Below, piece by piece: positions 8,401 through 18,000 of a stretch of 64,000 nucleotides of DNA; the stretch's first letter is position 1; every line of letters begins with the position of its first letter. The position numbers were made by a program, and so were the translations under genes. This DNA comes from Pseudomonas sp. stari2. Lineage in GTDB: Bacteria > Pseudomonadota > Gammaproteobacteria > Pseudomonadales > Pseudomonadaceae. A model generated the notes under the pieces. The model was not told the origin of the DNA, did not search any database, and saw only the letters and a list, made by a program, of their open reading frames with translations. Location: positions 2,785,501 to 2,849,500 of the forward strand of contig NZ_CP099760.1 in assembly GCF_040760005.1 (NCBI RefSeq). The letters are read 5' to 3'.

Positions 8401-11400
8401 GAAAAGGTTGGGCGTCACGATCATTTTTTCGAACTGGGCGGGCACTCGTTGCTGGCGGTCAACCTGATCGAGCGCATGCGCCAGCTCGGCATGAGCAGCG
8501 ACGTGCGCGTGCTGTTCGGCCAGCCGACGCTTGCGGCGCTCGCCGCGTCGGTGGGCAGTGGTCGCGAAGTTGAAGTGCCGGCCAATCGCATTCCGCCGGG
8601 TTGCACGCAGATCACCCCAGACCTTTTGCCGTTGGTGCAACTGGATCAGGTCACCCTCGACCGTATCATCGCCACGGTGCCGGGCGGGGCGGCTAACGTG
8701 CAGGACATTTATCCACTGGCGCCGTTGCAGGAAGGCATCCTCTATCACCACATCACCGCCGCGCAGGGCGACCCGTACCTGCTGCAATCGCAGCTGGCAT
8801 TCGACAGCGTTGAGCGGATCGAGGCCTATGCGGCGGCGCTGCGTCAGGTCATGGCGCGGCACGACATCCTGCGCACTGCGGTGGTCTGGGAAGGTTTGAC
8901 CACGCCGGTGCAAGTGGTCTGGCGCAAGGCCGAATTGCCGGTGCAGGAAGTCATCCTTGATCCGGCCGAGGGCGATGTCCTCGCGCAGTTGCACGAGCGC
9001 TTCGATGCCCGGCGTTATCGCATCGACGTCAGTCAGGCGCCGCTGATCCGGCTGATATATGCCCGCGATCCGGCCCATGGGCGGATCGTGGCGATTCTGT
9101 TGTTCCATCACCTGGCGCTGGATCACATCGCCCTGGAAGTCCTGCGTCATGAAATGCGCGCCAACCTGTTGGGGCAGAGTGAGCCGTTGCCGCCAGCGGT
9201 GCCGTATCGCAATTACGTGGCCCAGACCCGGCTCGGTGTCAGCGAGCAGGAACATGAAGCGTTTTTCCGCGAAATGCTTGCCGACATCGACGAGCCGACC
9301 CTGCCGTTCGGATTGCAGGACGTGCAGGGCGACGGTCGCGGCATCGACGAAGCCGTGCGAACGCTTGCGCCTGAACTGGACCGCCGCTTGCGTCTGCAAG
9401 CGCGACAGGCAGGCGTCAGCGTGGCCAGCCTGATTCACCTGGCCTGGGCGCAGGTGCTGGCGGCGACCTCGGGGCAGGAACATGTGGTGTTCGGCACAGT
9501 GTTCATGGGCCGCATGCAGGGTGGGGAGGGCGCGGACCGGGCGCTCGGGGTGTTCATCAACACCTTGCCTTTGCGAGTGGACATGGACCGAGGCGCGCGT
9601 GATGCCGTGTTGCTTACCCACGCCCGACTGACCGACTTGCTCGGGCACGAACATGCGTCACTGGCGCTGGCCCAGCGTTGCAGCGGCGTTGCGTCACCGG
9701 CGCCGCTGTTCAGTGCGTTGCTCAACTATCGGCACACCGACCTTGAAGTGCAGGAGTCGGCGTCGGACCCGGCCTGGCAAGGCATCCAGACCCTGGACAA
9801 CGAAGAACGCACCAACTACCCGCTGACCTTGAGCGTCGATGACCTGGGCAGCGCCTTGCAGATCACCACGCGAACCCTGATCAGCATCGGCGCCCGGCGC
9901 ATCGGCGACTACGTGCAAACCGCGTTGCAGGCATTGGTCGATGCCCTGGAGCAAACGCCGCAACAGCCGCTCAATCGCTTGCCGATCCTGCCGGCGGCGG
10001 AGCTTGAACAACTGCTGGTCGAGTTCAACGCCAGCGAAGTCGATTGCCCGATCGATCAGCCGCTGCAGACCTTGTTCGAGCAGCAGGTGCAACGCCGACC
10101 CGACGCCATCGCCTTGCAGGCCGGTGAACAACAGCTGACGTATCGCCAGTTGAATGAGCAGGCCAACCGCTTGGCGCATCACCTAAGCGAGCAAGGCGTG
10201 CGGCCCGACTCTCGGGTGGCGATCTGCGTCGAGCGCAGCCTGGATCTGATCATCGGCCTGCTCGGCATTCTCAAGGCGGGCGGCGCATATGTGCCTCTGG
10301 ATCCCGACTATCCGCTGGAACGCCTGCATTACATGTTGCAAGACAGCGCCCCGGTGGCGGTGCTGGTGCACGAGGCCACCCGCAATCTGCTGGCTGATCC
10401 GGGTGTGCCGGTCATCGATTTCGACCGTTGCACCTGGCAGCACGCCTCCGCCGACAATCTGCAAGTTCCGGGTTTGAGCGCTGCAAACCTGGCCTACATG
10501 ATCTACACCTCCGGTTCCACCGGCACGCCGAAGGGCGTGATGATCGAGCATCGAAGCGCCTGCAACATGGTGCACTGGGGTTCGCAGATCAGCCCGCCGA
10601 CCGGGCACGGTGCGCTGTTGCAGAAGGCTCCGTTCAGCTTCGACAGTTCGGTGTGGGAGATCTTCTGGCCGCTGTGTTCCGGCCTGCGGCTGGTGCTGGC
10701 GCGTCCCGACGGCAACCGCGATTCGGCTTATGTGACCCAGGTGATTCGCGAACGGCAGATCACCGTGGTCAAGTTCGTGCCGGCGCTGCTGCAACAGTTC
10801 ATCGAGCAGGAAGATGTCAGCCAGTGCACCAGCCTGACCGACGTGCTCAACGGTGGCGGTGAACTGACTGCCGCACTGGCCCGGCGCGTTCGCGAGCGCC
10901 TGCCATGGGTGCGTCTGCATAACGTTTACGGCCCGACCGAAACCACGGTCGACAGTACCGGCTGGACGCTGGAGCCGGATCAACCGGTGCCGGAAGCCGT
11001 GGTGCCAATCGGCAAGGCGTTGAGCAACACCCGGCTCTATGTGCTGGACGCCCACGACCAACCGGTGCCGTTCGGGGTCAGCGGTCACCTGCACATCGGC
11101 GGGGTCGGAGTCGCGCGCGGTTATCTGGGACTGCCGCAGATGCAGGCCGAGCGCTTCATCGACAGCCCGTTCGTGGCGGGTGATCGCCTGTACCGCACCG
11201 GCGATCTGGTGCGCTACCGGGCGGACGGCAACCTCGAATTCCTCGGGCGCAACGACTTCCAGGTCAAGCTGCGCGGGCTGCGTCTGGAACCGGGGGAAAT
11301 CGAAGCGCGGCTGATCGAGCATCCGGCCGTGCGTGAAGCCGTGGTGCTGGTGCGTGACGAACGCCTGGTAGCATATTTCACCGTGCGTGAAGGCTTCGAC

Positions 11401-11856
11401 GCGCCACGTATCGAAAGCTTGCGCGCCCACGTGTTGGAGCGCTTGCCGGAGTACATGGCGCCGGGCGCTTATGTGAAGCTCGATGCCTTGCCCCTGACCC
11501 CCAACGACAAGGTCGACCGCAAGGCCTTGCCGGCACCGGGGGCGGAGGCGGTGCTCAGTCGCCGCTACGAGGCGCCCGAGGGCGAAGTCGAAATCAGGCT
11601 GGCGCAGATCTGGGCCGAGGTGCTGCAACTGGAGCAGGTCGGGCGCAACGATCACTTCTTCGAACTCGGCGGGCATTCGCTGCTGGCGGTCAGTCTGGTG
11701 GCGCGCATGCGTCAGGCCGGGCTGCACGTCGATGCCCGCACGCTGTTCAGTCAGCCGACCCTGGCCGCGCTGGCGGCCCAGACTTCGGCGCAGGCCAGAC
11801 AGGTTGAAGTCCCGCAAACCACCATACCGACGCTCAACCGCAAACGCCGGCTCTGA
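5446..11856 (+). CDS. Lipopeptide NRPS, first synthetase, 2 modules (Cs-A-T-C-A-T): Leu1, Glu2
   Basis: A 2136-residue initiating synthetase. Module 1 starts with a starter C domain (HHLIVDGW near residue 151) expected to attach a 3-hydroxy fatty acid. Its A domain (YTSGSTG near 622) has specificity residues D-A-W-F-L-G-N-V-V, the Leu code, and its T domain carries Ser1001. Module 2 has a C domain with the dual epimerisation/condensation signature HHITAAQGD (about 1099) plus HHLALDH. Its A domain (about 1686) reads D-S-W-K-L-G-V-V-D, where Lys in the pocket suits an acidic side chain, so Glu is most likely. Its T domain carries Ser2078. There is no thioesterase, so the chain passes to the next protein. 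The start at ATG 5446 is chosen because recognisable C-domain sequence (FPLTAAQRDIWLDQL) begins just after it. Architecture fits GamA-like proteins of the gacamide/cocoyamide family (from memory). Confidence 0.9.
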   Translation: MNQFAADAADGLSAISEAFPLTAAQRDIWLDQLRQGDSPVYNIGGYVEMTGVLDPALMHASLEGLVARHDALRTSLLLGAGEHGLPLQRFAPSMPVPMPFHDFSAHPKPEAAARRLTQERIEQPFTLDGGPLFRFCLIRLDDRCHWFSLQAHHLIVDGWGFGEMLKSLDEIYNALALGQRPPDSAPSYVDFIHDDARYYESARYARDRAYWLDKYRHLPEPLLLPRYQERFAGATVPTRIFSQVFPARLHDRMKQVAAEYGASALHFLLAAMHVYFSRIGQRDEWVVGLPLLNRSGARFKSTLGLFTQVSAVRMGFGRELAFGALVKAVRDELKQDFRHQRFPLSEMNRALGLLREDRSQLFEVTVSYERDAHEYRYGEARGRVVKVSNHEEGTPLSVHLLSSRGDEEDSLYMVYNEAYFDADEIAALCGRLLWVLEQGLEDTSLAVGDFSLNLPAESTLLQEWNDTRADYPDGLTIHQRIEAQAAMRPDAVAAQSQGQRLTYAELNRRANALAHHLTGLGVRPDDRVALVARRGLDTLVALLAILKSGAGYVPVDPAHPAERLSYLLSDSAPVVVLTQSNLRERLPVLNVPVIDIDPRTWPVNDLNPDVSGLTTAHLAYVIYTSGSTGQPKGVMVEHRTLSNLVDWHCTAFDLGAGRHTSSLAGFGFDAMAWEVWPALCAGATLHLAPSRDGGEDIDALLDWWRAQPLDVSFLPTPIAEYAFSRHLEHPTLRTLLIGGDRLRQFNREQTFEVINNYGPTEATVVATSGRIEPGRALHIGKPVSNATTYLLDDRQRPVPIGVTGELYVGGAGVARGYFNRPELTAERFLDDPFSSQPNARMYRTGDLARWRPDGSIEYLGRNDDQVKIRGVRIEPGEIEAALSSHESVRDAVVLVRDGQLLAWFTEKQPLDITQLHAHLQTRLPSAMLPSAYVRLTALPLTANGKLDRQALPAPGPEALIRREYEAPQGDVEILLAQIWAEVLQVEKVGRHDHFFELGGHSLLAVNLIERMRQLGMSSDVRVLFGQPTLAALAASVGSGREVEVPANRIPPGCTQITPDLLPLVQLDQVTLDRIIATVPGGAANVQDIYPLAPLQEGILYHHITAAQGDPYLLQSQLAFDSVERIEAYAAALRQVMARHDILRTAVVWEGLTTPVQVVWRKAELPVQEVILDPAEGDVLAQLHERFDARRYRIDVSQAPLIRLIYARDPAHGRIVAILLFHHLALDHIALEVLRHEMRANLLGQSEPLPPAVPYRNYVAQTRLGVSEQEHEAFFREMLADIDEPTLPFGLQDVQGDGRGIDEAVRTLAPELDRRLRLQARQAGVSVASLIHLAWAQVLAATSGQEHVVFGTVFMGRMQGGEGADRALGVFINTLPLRVDMDRGARDAVLLTHARLTDLLGHEHASLALAQRCSGVASPAPLFSALLNYRHTDLEVQESASDPAWQGIQTLDNEERTNYPLTLSVDDLGSALQITTRTLISIGARRIGDYVQTALQALVDALEQTPQQPLNRLPILPAAELEQLLVEFNASEVDCPIDQPLQTLFEQQVQRRPDAIALQAGEQQLTYRQLNEQANRLAHHLSEQGVRPDSRVAICVERSLDLIIGLLGILKAGGAYVPLDPDYPLERLHYMLQDSAPVAVLVHEATRNLLADPGVPVIDFDRCTWQHASADNLQVPGLSAANLAYMIYTSGSTGTPKGVMIEHRSACNMVHWGSQISPPTGHGALLQKAPFSFDSSVWEIFWPLCSGLRLVLARPDGNRDSAYVTQVIRERQITVVKFVPALLQQFIEQEDVSQCTSLTDVLNGGGELTAALARRVRERLPWVRLHNVYGPTETTVDSTGWTLEPDQPVPEAVVPIGKALSNTRLYVLDAHDQPVPFGVSGHLHIGGVGVARGYLGLPQMQAERFIDSPFVAGDRLYRTGDLVRYRADGNLEFLGRNDFQVKLRGLRLEPGEIEARLIEHPAVREAVVLVRDERLVAYFTVREGFDAPRIESLRAHVLERLPEYMAPGAYVKLDALPLTPNDKVDRKALPAPGAEAVLSRRYEAPEGEVEIRLAQIWAEVLQLEQVGRNDHFFELGGHSLLAVSLVARMRQAGLHVDARTLFSQPTLAALAAQTSAQARQVEVPQTTIPTLNRKRRL

Positions 11857-11865
11857 GCCGACATC

Positions 11866-11928
11866 GGCGTCGATTCGCGGTTCCCGCGGATCGACGCCAT
11901 GACTGGCCGGTCACGGGGCTTGTCCCCG
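11866..11928 (+). other. Strong hairpins between NRPS genes 1 and 2
   Basis: Ten bases after the first NRPS stop, 11866-11880 pairs with 11884-11898 (9 bp, one G-T, then 5 bp; loop TTC). A second hairpin CGGGG-N5-CCCCG follows at 11914-11928. Neither has a T-run. They sit in a 185-nt gap with no gene and could stabilise the upstream mRNA end or slow polymerase. Confidence 0.45.
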
Positions 11929-12041
11929 CTTCCCATGTCAGACACCCAAGCTCCGATGTTTTAGCTTTTCCGGGCTGCGCGTGGCCGCACGGATTCGCCG
12001 CTGCGCGCTCCTTTTTCCCGAATTTACAGCAGGTTACCCCC

Positions 12042-15000
12042 ATGCAATTTCGCGAGCTGATGGCTGTTATTTCCACCCATGCGATCCGCCTTCAACAGGA
12101 CGATGAAGACCTGGTCATTCTGGGCGACGACGAGGCGCTGGACGACGCGCTTTGGGACAGCCTCGCCAAACACAAGGCGCAGTTGCTGGAACTGGTGGCG
12201 AGCCATGGCGGCGACTGGTCGAGCCCGGCGCTGCGCATCACCCCGGACATGCTGCCGCTGGTGCAACTGGATCAGCCAGCCATCGACCGCATCGTCGCCA
12301 CCGTGCCGGGCGGCGTGGCGAATGTGCAGGACATCTATCCGCTGGCGCCGTTGCAGGAGGGCATGCTGTATCTGCACCTCGCGGCTGGCGAAGGCGATCT
12401 GTATGTGCAACAGGCGCAGTTCACGTTCGACAGTCACGAGCGCCTCGACGCGTTTGCCCAGGCCTTGCAATGGGTGATCGATCGTCACGACATTCTGCGC
12501 ACCTCGTTTGTCTGGGAGCGCCTGGACGAACCGGTGCAAGTGGTCTGGCGCCAGGCGCCGCTGGTCTGCGAAGAGGTGGAAGCCGACACGTCCACGGACG
12601 TGTTCAGTCAGTTGCAGGCGCGTTATGACGCCCGCCACCTGCGCCTCGATCTGCAACAGGCGCCGCTGCTGCGCCTGGTCTATGCACGGGATCCGGCGCA
12701 GGGGCGGATCGTTGCGTTGCTGCTGTTCCATCACATGATCATCGACCACGTCGCGCTGGACGTGGTGCGCCGGGAAATCCAGGCCTGGCTGCAAGGGCAA
12801 AGCGAACACGTCGCGCCTGCGGTGCCGTTTCGCAATCACCTGGCGCGGGCGCGCATGGCGCTCGATGAGCAGGCCCACGAAACGTTCTTCCGCGAGATGC
12901 TCGGCGATATCGACGAGCCGACATTGCCTTGGGGATTGCAGGATGTTCAGGGCGGCGGACAGGACTTCGAAGACGCGCAACTGACGCTCAGCGACGAATT
13001 GAACCTGCGACTGCGCACGCAGGCACGGCAACTGGGCGTGAGCGTGGCGAGCCTGATGCACCTGGCACTGGCGCGGGTGTTGGGCCAATTGTCCGGGCGC
13101 ACCTCGGTGGTGTTCGGCACCGTGTTGCTGGGGCGCATGGAGGCGGGCGACGGTGGTGAGCAGGCGCTGGGCATGTTCATCAACACCTTGCCGCTGCGGG
13201 TTGATGTCGGTGCGCAAAGCGTCCACGACGGCGTGCTCGCCACGCACCGACGGCTGAGCGCCTTGCTCGCCCATGAACAGGCTTCGCTGGCACTCGCCCA
13301 GCGTTGCAGCGCGTTGAATGCGCAGACGCCGTTGTTCAGCGCCATGCTCAATTACCGTCACAGCGCTGTCGGTGATGTTGCCGCGGTGATCGAACTGGCC
13401 CCCGGCGTCCAGGTTCTGAGTGGCAAGGAACCGACCAACTATCCGTTGACCCTGAGCGTCGATGACCTGGGCAGTGGTTTCCGGTTGTCCGCCATCGCCC
13501 CGACCAGCATCGGTGCCGAACGGGTCTGCGCCTATGTGCAAACCGCACTCGACGCCTTGCTCGATGCCCTGGAGCAATCGCCCCAGACGCTGATCAACCA
13601 GTTGCCGATTTTGCCGGAGGCCGAGCGTCAGCAATTGTTGCTGGGCTTCAATGACAGCCGCGTCGAGCTCGATCTGCAACAGACCGTTCATGGCCTGTTC
13701 GAGGCTCAGGTCGAGCGTTCGCCGCAGGCCGTTGCATTGCAGGCCGATGCCCAATCACTGACGTATGTTGAACTCAATACCCGGGCCAATCGCCTGGCTC
13801 ACCGGTTGCGTGAGCTGGGTGTCGGGCCGGATACGCCGGTGGCGATCTGCGTCGAACGCGGGCCGGAACTGGTGATCGGCCTGCTGGGCATTCTCAAGGC
13901 CGGCGGCGCTTACGTGCCGCTGGATCCGGCGTACCCGGCGGAACGTCTGAATTACATGCTCAAGGACAGTGCTCCGATGGCGCTGCTGGCGCACGGCGCG
14001 ACCCGGGCGCTGTTTGAGGCGGGTAGCGTGCCGTTGCTCGATTTCGATCAGGATCACTGGCAGGACTACCCCGATCAAAACCCTCAGGTGCCGGGCCTGA
14101 ATGTTTCGAACCTGGCCTACGTGATCTACACCTCGGGTTCCACCGGTACGCCGAAAGGGGTGATGGTCGAGCACCGTGGCCTGGGCAATCTGCTTCATTG
14201 GAGTTCGCAGGTGTGCCCGCCCGTGGCGGACGGCGCCCTGTTGCAGAAAACCCCTTACAGTTTCGACGCCTCGGTCTGGGAGCTGTTCTGGCCGCTGACA
14301 TCGGGTCTGCGTCTGGTACTGGCGCGCCCCGACGCGCACTTCGAACCGGCGTACTTGACGCAAGTGGTGCGCGAGCAGCGCATCAGCGTGATCCAGTTCG
14401 TGCCGGCGCTGCTGCAACAGTTCCTCGACGTGGAAGACGTCAGCCAATGCACCAGCCTCACGGATGTGTTCTGTGGCGGCGGCGAGCTGACGCCGGCGTT
14501 GGCCCGTCAAGTACGCGAGTGTCTGCCGCAGGTGCGCTTGCATAACGTCTACGGCCCGACCGAAACCACGGTCGACAGCACGGTGTGGACGCTGGAGCCG
14601 TCGATGCTGGTGCCAGAGATTTTGCTGCCCATCGGCCGTCCCGTCAGCAACACCCGTTTGTACATTCTCGACGACCAACTGCAACCGCTGCCGCTGGGCG
14701 TGGCCGGCGAGCTGTACATCGGTGGCGTGCAGGTGGCGCGTGGATACCTGAATCTTGCGTCGCTCACCGCCGAGCGTTTCCTCGACGATCCGTTCAGCGA
14801 TCAGCCGAACGCGCGGCTGTACCGCACCGGCGACCTGTGCCGCTATCGGGCCGACGGCAACCTCGAATACCTCGGTCGCAACGACGATCAGGTGAAGATT
14901 CGCGGCTTGCGTATCGAACTCGGGGAAATCCAGGCGCGGCTGATGCAACTCGACACCGTGCTCGCCGCCGAAGTGCTGGTGCGCGAAGACTTGGCCGGCG

Positions 15001-18000
15001 ATCCACGGCTGGTGGCGTATTACAGCGGCAAGCCGCTGGACATCGGTGTACTGCGCAACCATCTGCTGCAGCAGTTGCCGGAATACATGGTGCCGACGGC
15101 ATTCGTCCATCTCGACGCCATGCCCCTTGGTCCCAACGGCAAACTTGACCGCAAGGCCTTGCCGGCACCGGATCAAAGCGGCCAGTTGCTGCGCAGGTAT
15201 GAGGCACCGGTCGGTGATGTGGAATGCCGAATCGCCGAGATCTGGCAGACCCTGCTGAACGTCGAGCAGGTCGGTCGACACGACAATTTCTTTGAACTGG
15301 GCGGCCATTCCTTGCTGGCGGTGAAACTGGTGGAGCGCATGCGCCAGCAGGAATTGAGCTGCGACGTGCGGGTCCTGTTCGGCCGGCCAACCGTGGCGGG
15401 ACTGGCGGCAACCCTGGGCGAGTCGTCCGGTGTTCAAGTACCGGTCAATCGCATCACCCCTGATTGCCGATACATCACGCCAGACATGCTGCCTCTGGCC
15501 TCACTCGATCAGGCCGGCATCGACCGGATCGTTGAAAGTGTCCCCGGTGGCGTCGCCAACGTGCAGGACATCTACGCTCTGGCACCTTTGCAGGCGGGGA
15601 TTCTGTATCACCACATGGCGGCGACGACCGGTGATCCTTACGTGTTGCAGGCGCAGTTCGTGTTTGACGGGATCAAGTCGATCAAGGCGTTCGTCCGTGC
15701 CGTCAACGTGGTGATCGCGCGCCATGACATCCTGCGCTCCAGCGTGGTCTGGGAAGGCCTCGAAGAGCCAGTGCAAGTGGTCTGGCGTGCGGCGCCACTG
15801 GCGCTTGAGCGGGTGGATGACAAAGCACTGGAAGGTGACGTGTTGCAACAGATGCAGGCGCGTTTCGACCCGCGTCACTACCGTCTGAATCTGGGCCGCG
15901 CACCGATGATGCGTTTTGCCTACACCGAGGATCCGCAGCACAAGCGCTGGGTCGGCATCCTGCTGATGCATCACCTGATGCTCGATCACACCGCGCTGGA
16001 AGTGCTGGTGAGCGAGATGAACAGCGTGCTGCACGGTCACGCCGCCGAACTGGCGACCCCGGTGCAGTACCGCAACTACGTCGCGCAGGCCCGACTCGGC
16101 GCGGATGTCGAGGTGCATGAAGAGTTTTTCCGCGACATGCTCGGCAACATCGACGAGCCGACCCTGGCGTTCGGCGTGCAGGACGTGCACGGCGACGGCA
16201 GCGCGGTGGTCGACAGCCAACTTACGCTGGACACCGCGCTGGCCTTGCGTCTGCGCGAGCAGGCACGGCGGCTCGGCATCAGCGTGGCGAGTCTGGCGCA
16301 TCAGGCCTGGGCGCAGGTCCTGGCGCAGATTTCCGGCCGGGACGAGGTGGTGTTCGGCACGGTGCTGCTGGGTCGGATGCAGGGCGGCGAGGGCGCGGAC
16401 CGGGCGTTGGGCCTGTTCATCAACACCTTGCCGCTGCGCGTCAGCGTGACCGCCACGGCGGTGCGCGACAGCGTGCTCGCCACCCATGAACGGCTGGCGC
16501 AATTGCTCGCGCATGAGCAAGCGTCACTGGCACTGGCCCAGCGTTGCAGCGGGATTTCGGGGGCGTTGCCGCTGTTCGGCACGTTGCTCAACTATCGCCA
16601 CAGCGCACCGCAGGCTGCCGGCCTGACCCTGGACGGCATTGAATTGCTCAGCTCCCGCGAGCGCAGCAACTATCCGTTGGTGGTCAGCGTCGACGACCTT
16701 GGCGAAGGTTTGCGTCTAAGTGTGCAAGCGGTGCCGGGCATCGATGGTGCGCGGGTCTGCGAGTACATCAATATTGCTTTCGACAGTCTGGTGCAGGCAC
16801 TGGAGTGGACGCCGCAACTGGGCGTCGATCAGTTGACGATTTTGCCTCCGGAAGAGCGGCGGGAGTTGCTGGTCGGGTTCAACGCGACCCAGCGGGATTA
16901 TCCGTCGGACTCGACGGTTCACGGTCTGTTTGAGCAGCAAGTGAAACGGCATCCGCAAGCTGTGGCTGCGGCGCATGGCAACACCGCGTTGAGCTATGAA
17001 GAACTGAATCAATGGGCCAATCGCCTGGCCCATCATCTCATCGGGCAGGGCGTACAGCCGGGCGACCCTGTGGCGATCCTGCTGCCGCGTTCGCTGGATC
17101 TGCTGGTCGCGCAACTGGCGATCGGCAAATGCGCGGCGGCTTATGTGCCGCTGGACATCAACGCGCCGGCCGAGCGTCAGGCGTTTATGGTCGAGGATTG
17201 CGGAGCGAAAGCGCTGTTGACCTTGAGCACTGAAACGGTTGATTACGACGTACGCCGGATCGATCTCGATGCGCTGAAACTCGACGCGCAACCGACGCAC
17301 AACCCGGACCTGCCGCAGTCTTCGGAATCCGTGGCCTACATCATGTACACCTCCGGCTCCACTGGTACACCGAAAGGTGTGATGGTGCCGCACCGGGCCA
17401 TCGGCCGGCTGGTAATCAACAACGGTTATGCCGATTTCAATCCGCAGGATCGCGTGGCGTTCGCCTCCAACCCGGCGTTCGATGCGAGCACCATGGATGT
17501 CTGGGGACCGTTGCTCAATGGCGGGCGCGTGGTGGTGATCGATCACGACACCTTGCTTGATCCAAACGTGTTCGGACAGACATTGGCGGCTTCGGGCGTC
17601 ACGATCCTGTTTGTCACCACTGCGTTGTTCAACCAGTACGTGCAGTTGATCCCCGAGGCACTGAAGGGCCTGCGCATCGTGCTCTGTGGTGGCGAACGCG
17701 CCGATCCGGCAGCCTTCCGCCGCTTGCTGGCCGAGGCGCCGGAGCTGCGCATCGTCCACTGCTACGGCCCGACCGAAACCACCACTTACGCCACGACGTT
17801 TGAAGTGCGTGAAGTGGCAGAAGATGCCGACAGCGTGCCGATTGGCGGGCCGATCTCCAACACCCAGGTCTACGTGCTCGACGCCCGTCAGCAACCGGTG
17901 CCGATGGGCGTGACCGGCGAGTTGTATATCGGCGGGCAAGGCGTGGCGCTGGGCTACTTGAATCGCCCGGATCTGACTGCCGAGAAATTCCTGCAAGACC

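Noticed and set aside
12024..13754. Very long antisense ORFs across the NRPS genes (for example 576 codons here, 1219 codons at 30548-34207 and 773 at 38858-41179)
   Set aside because: They are mirror frames produced by high GC3 codon bias opposite conserved NRPS domains. Their translations are Gln/His/Arg-rich with no domain, and they repeat in every module.
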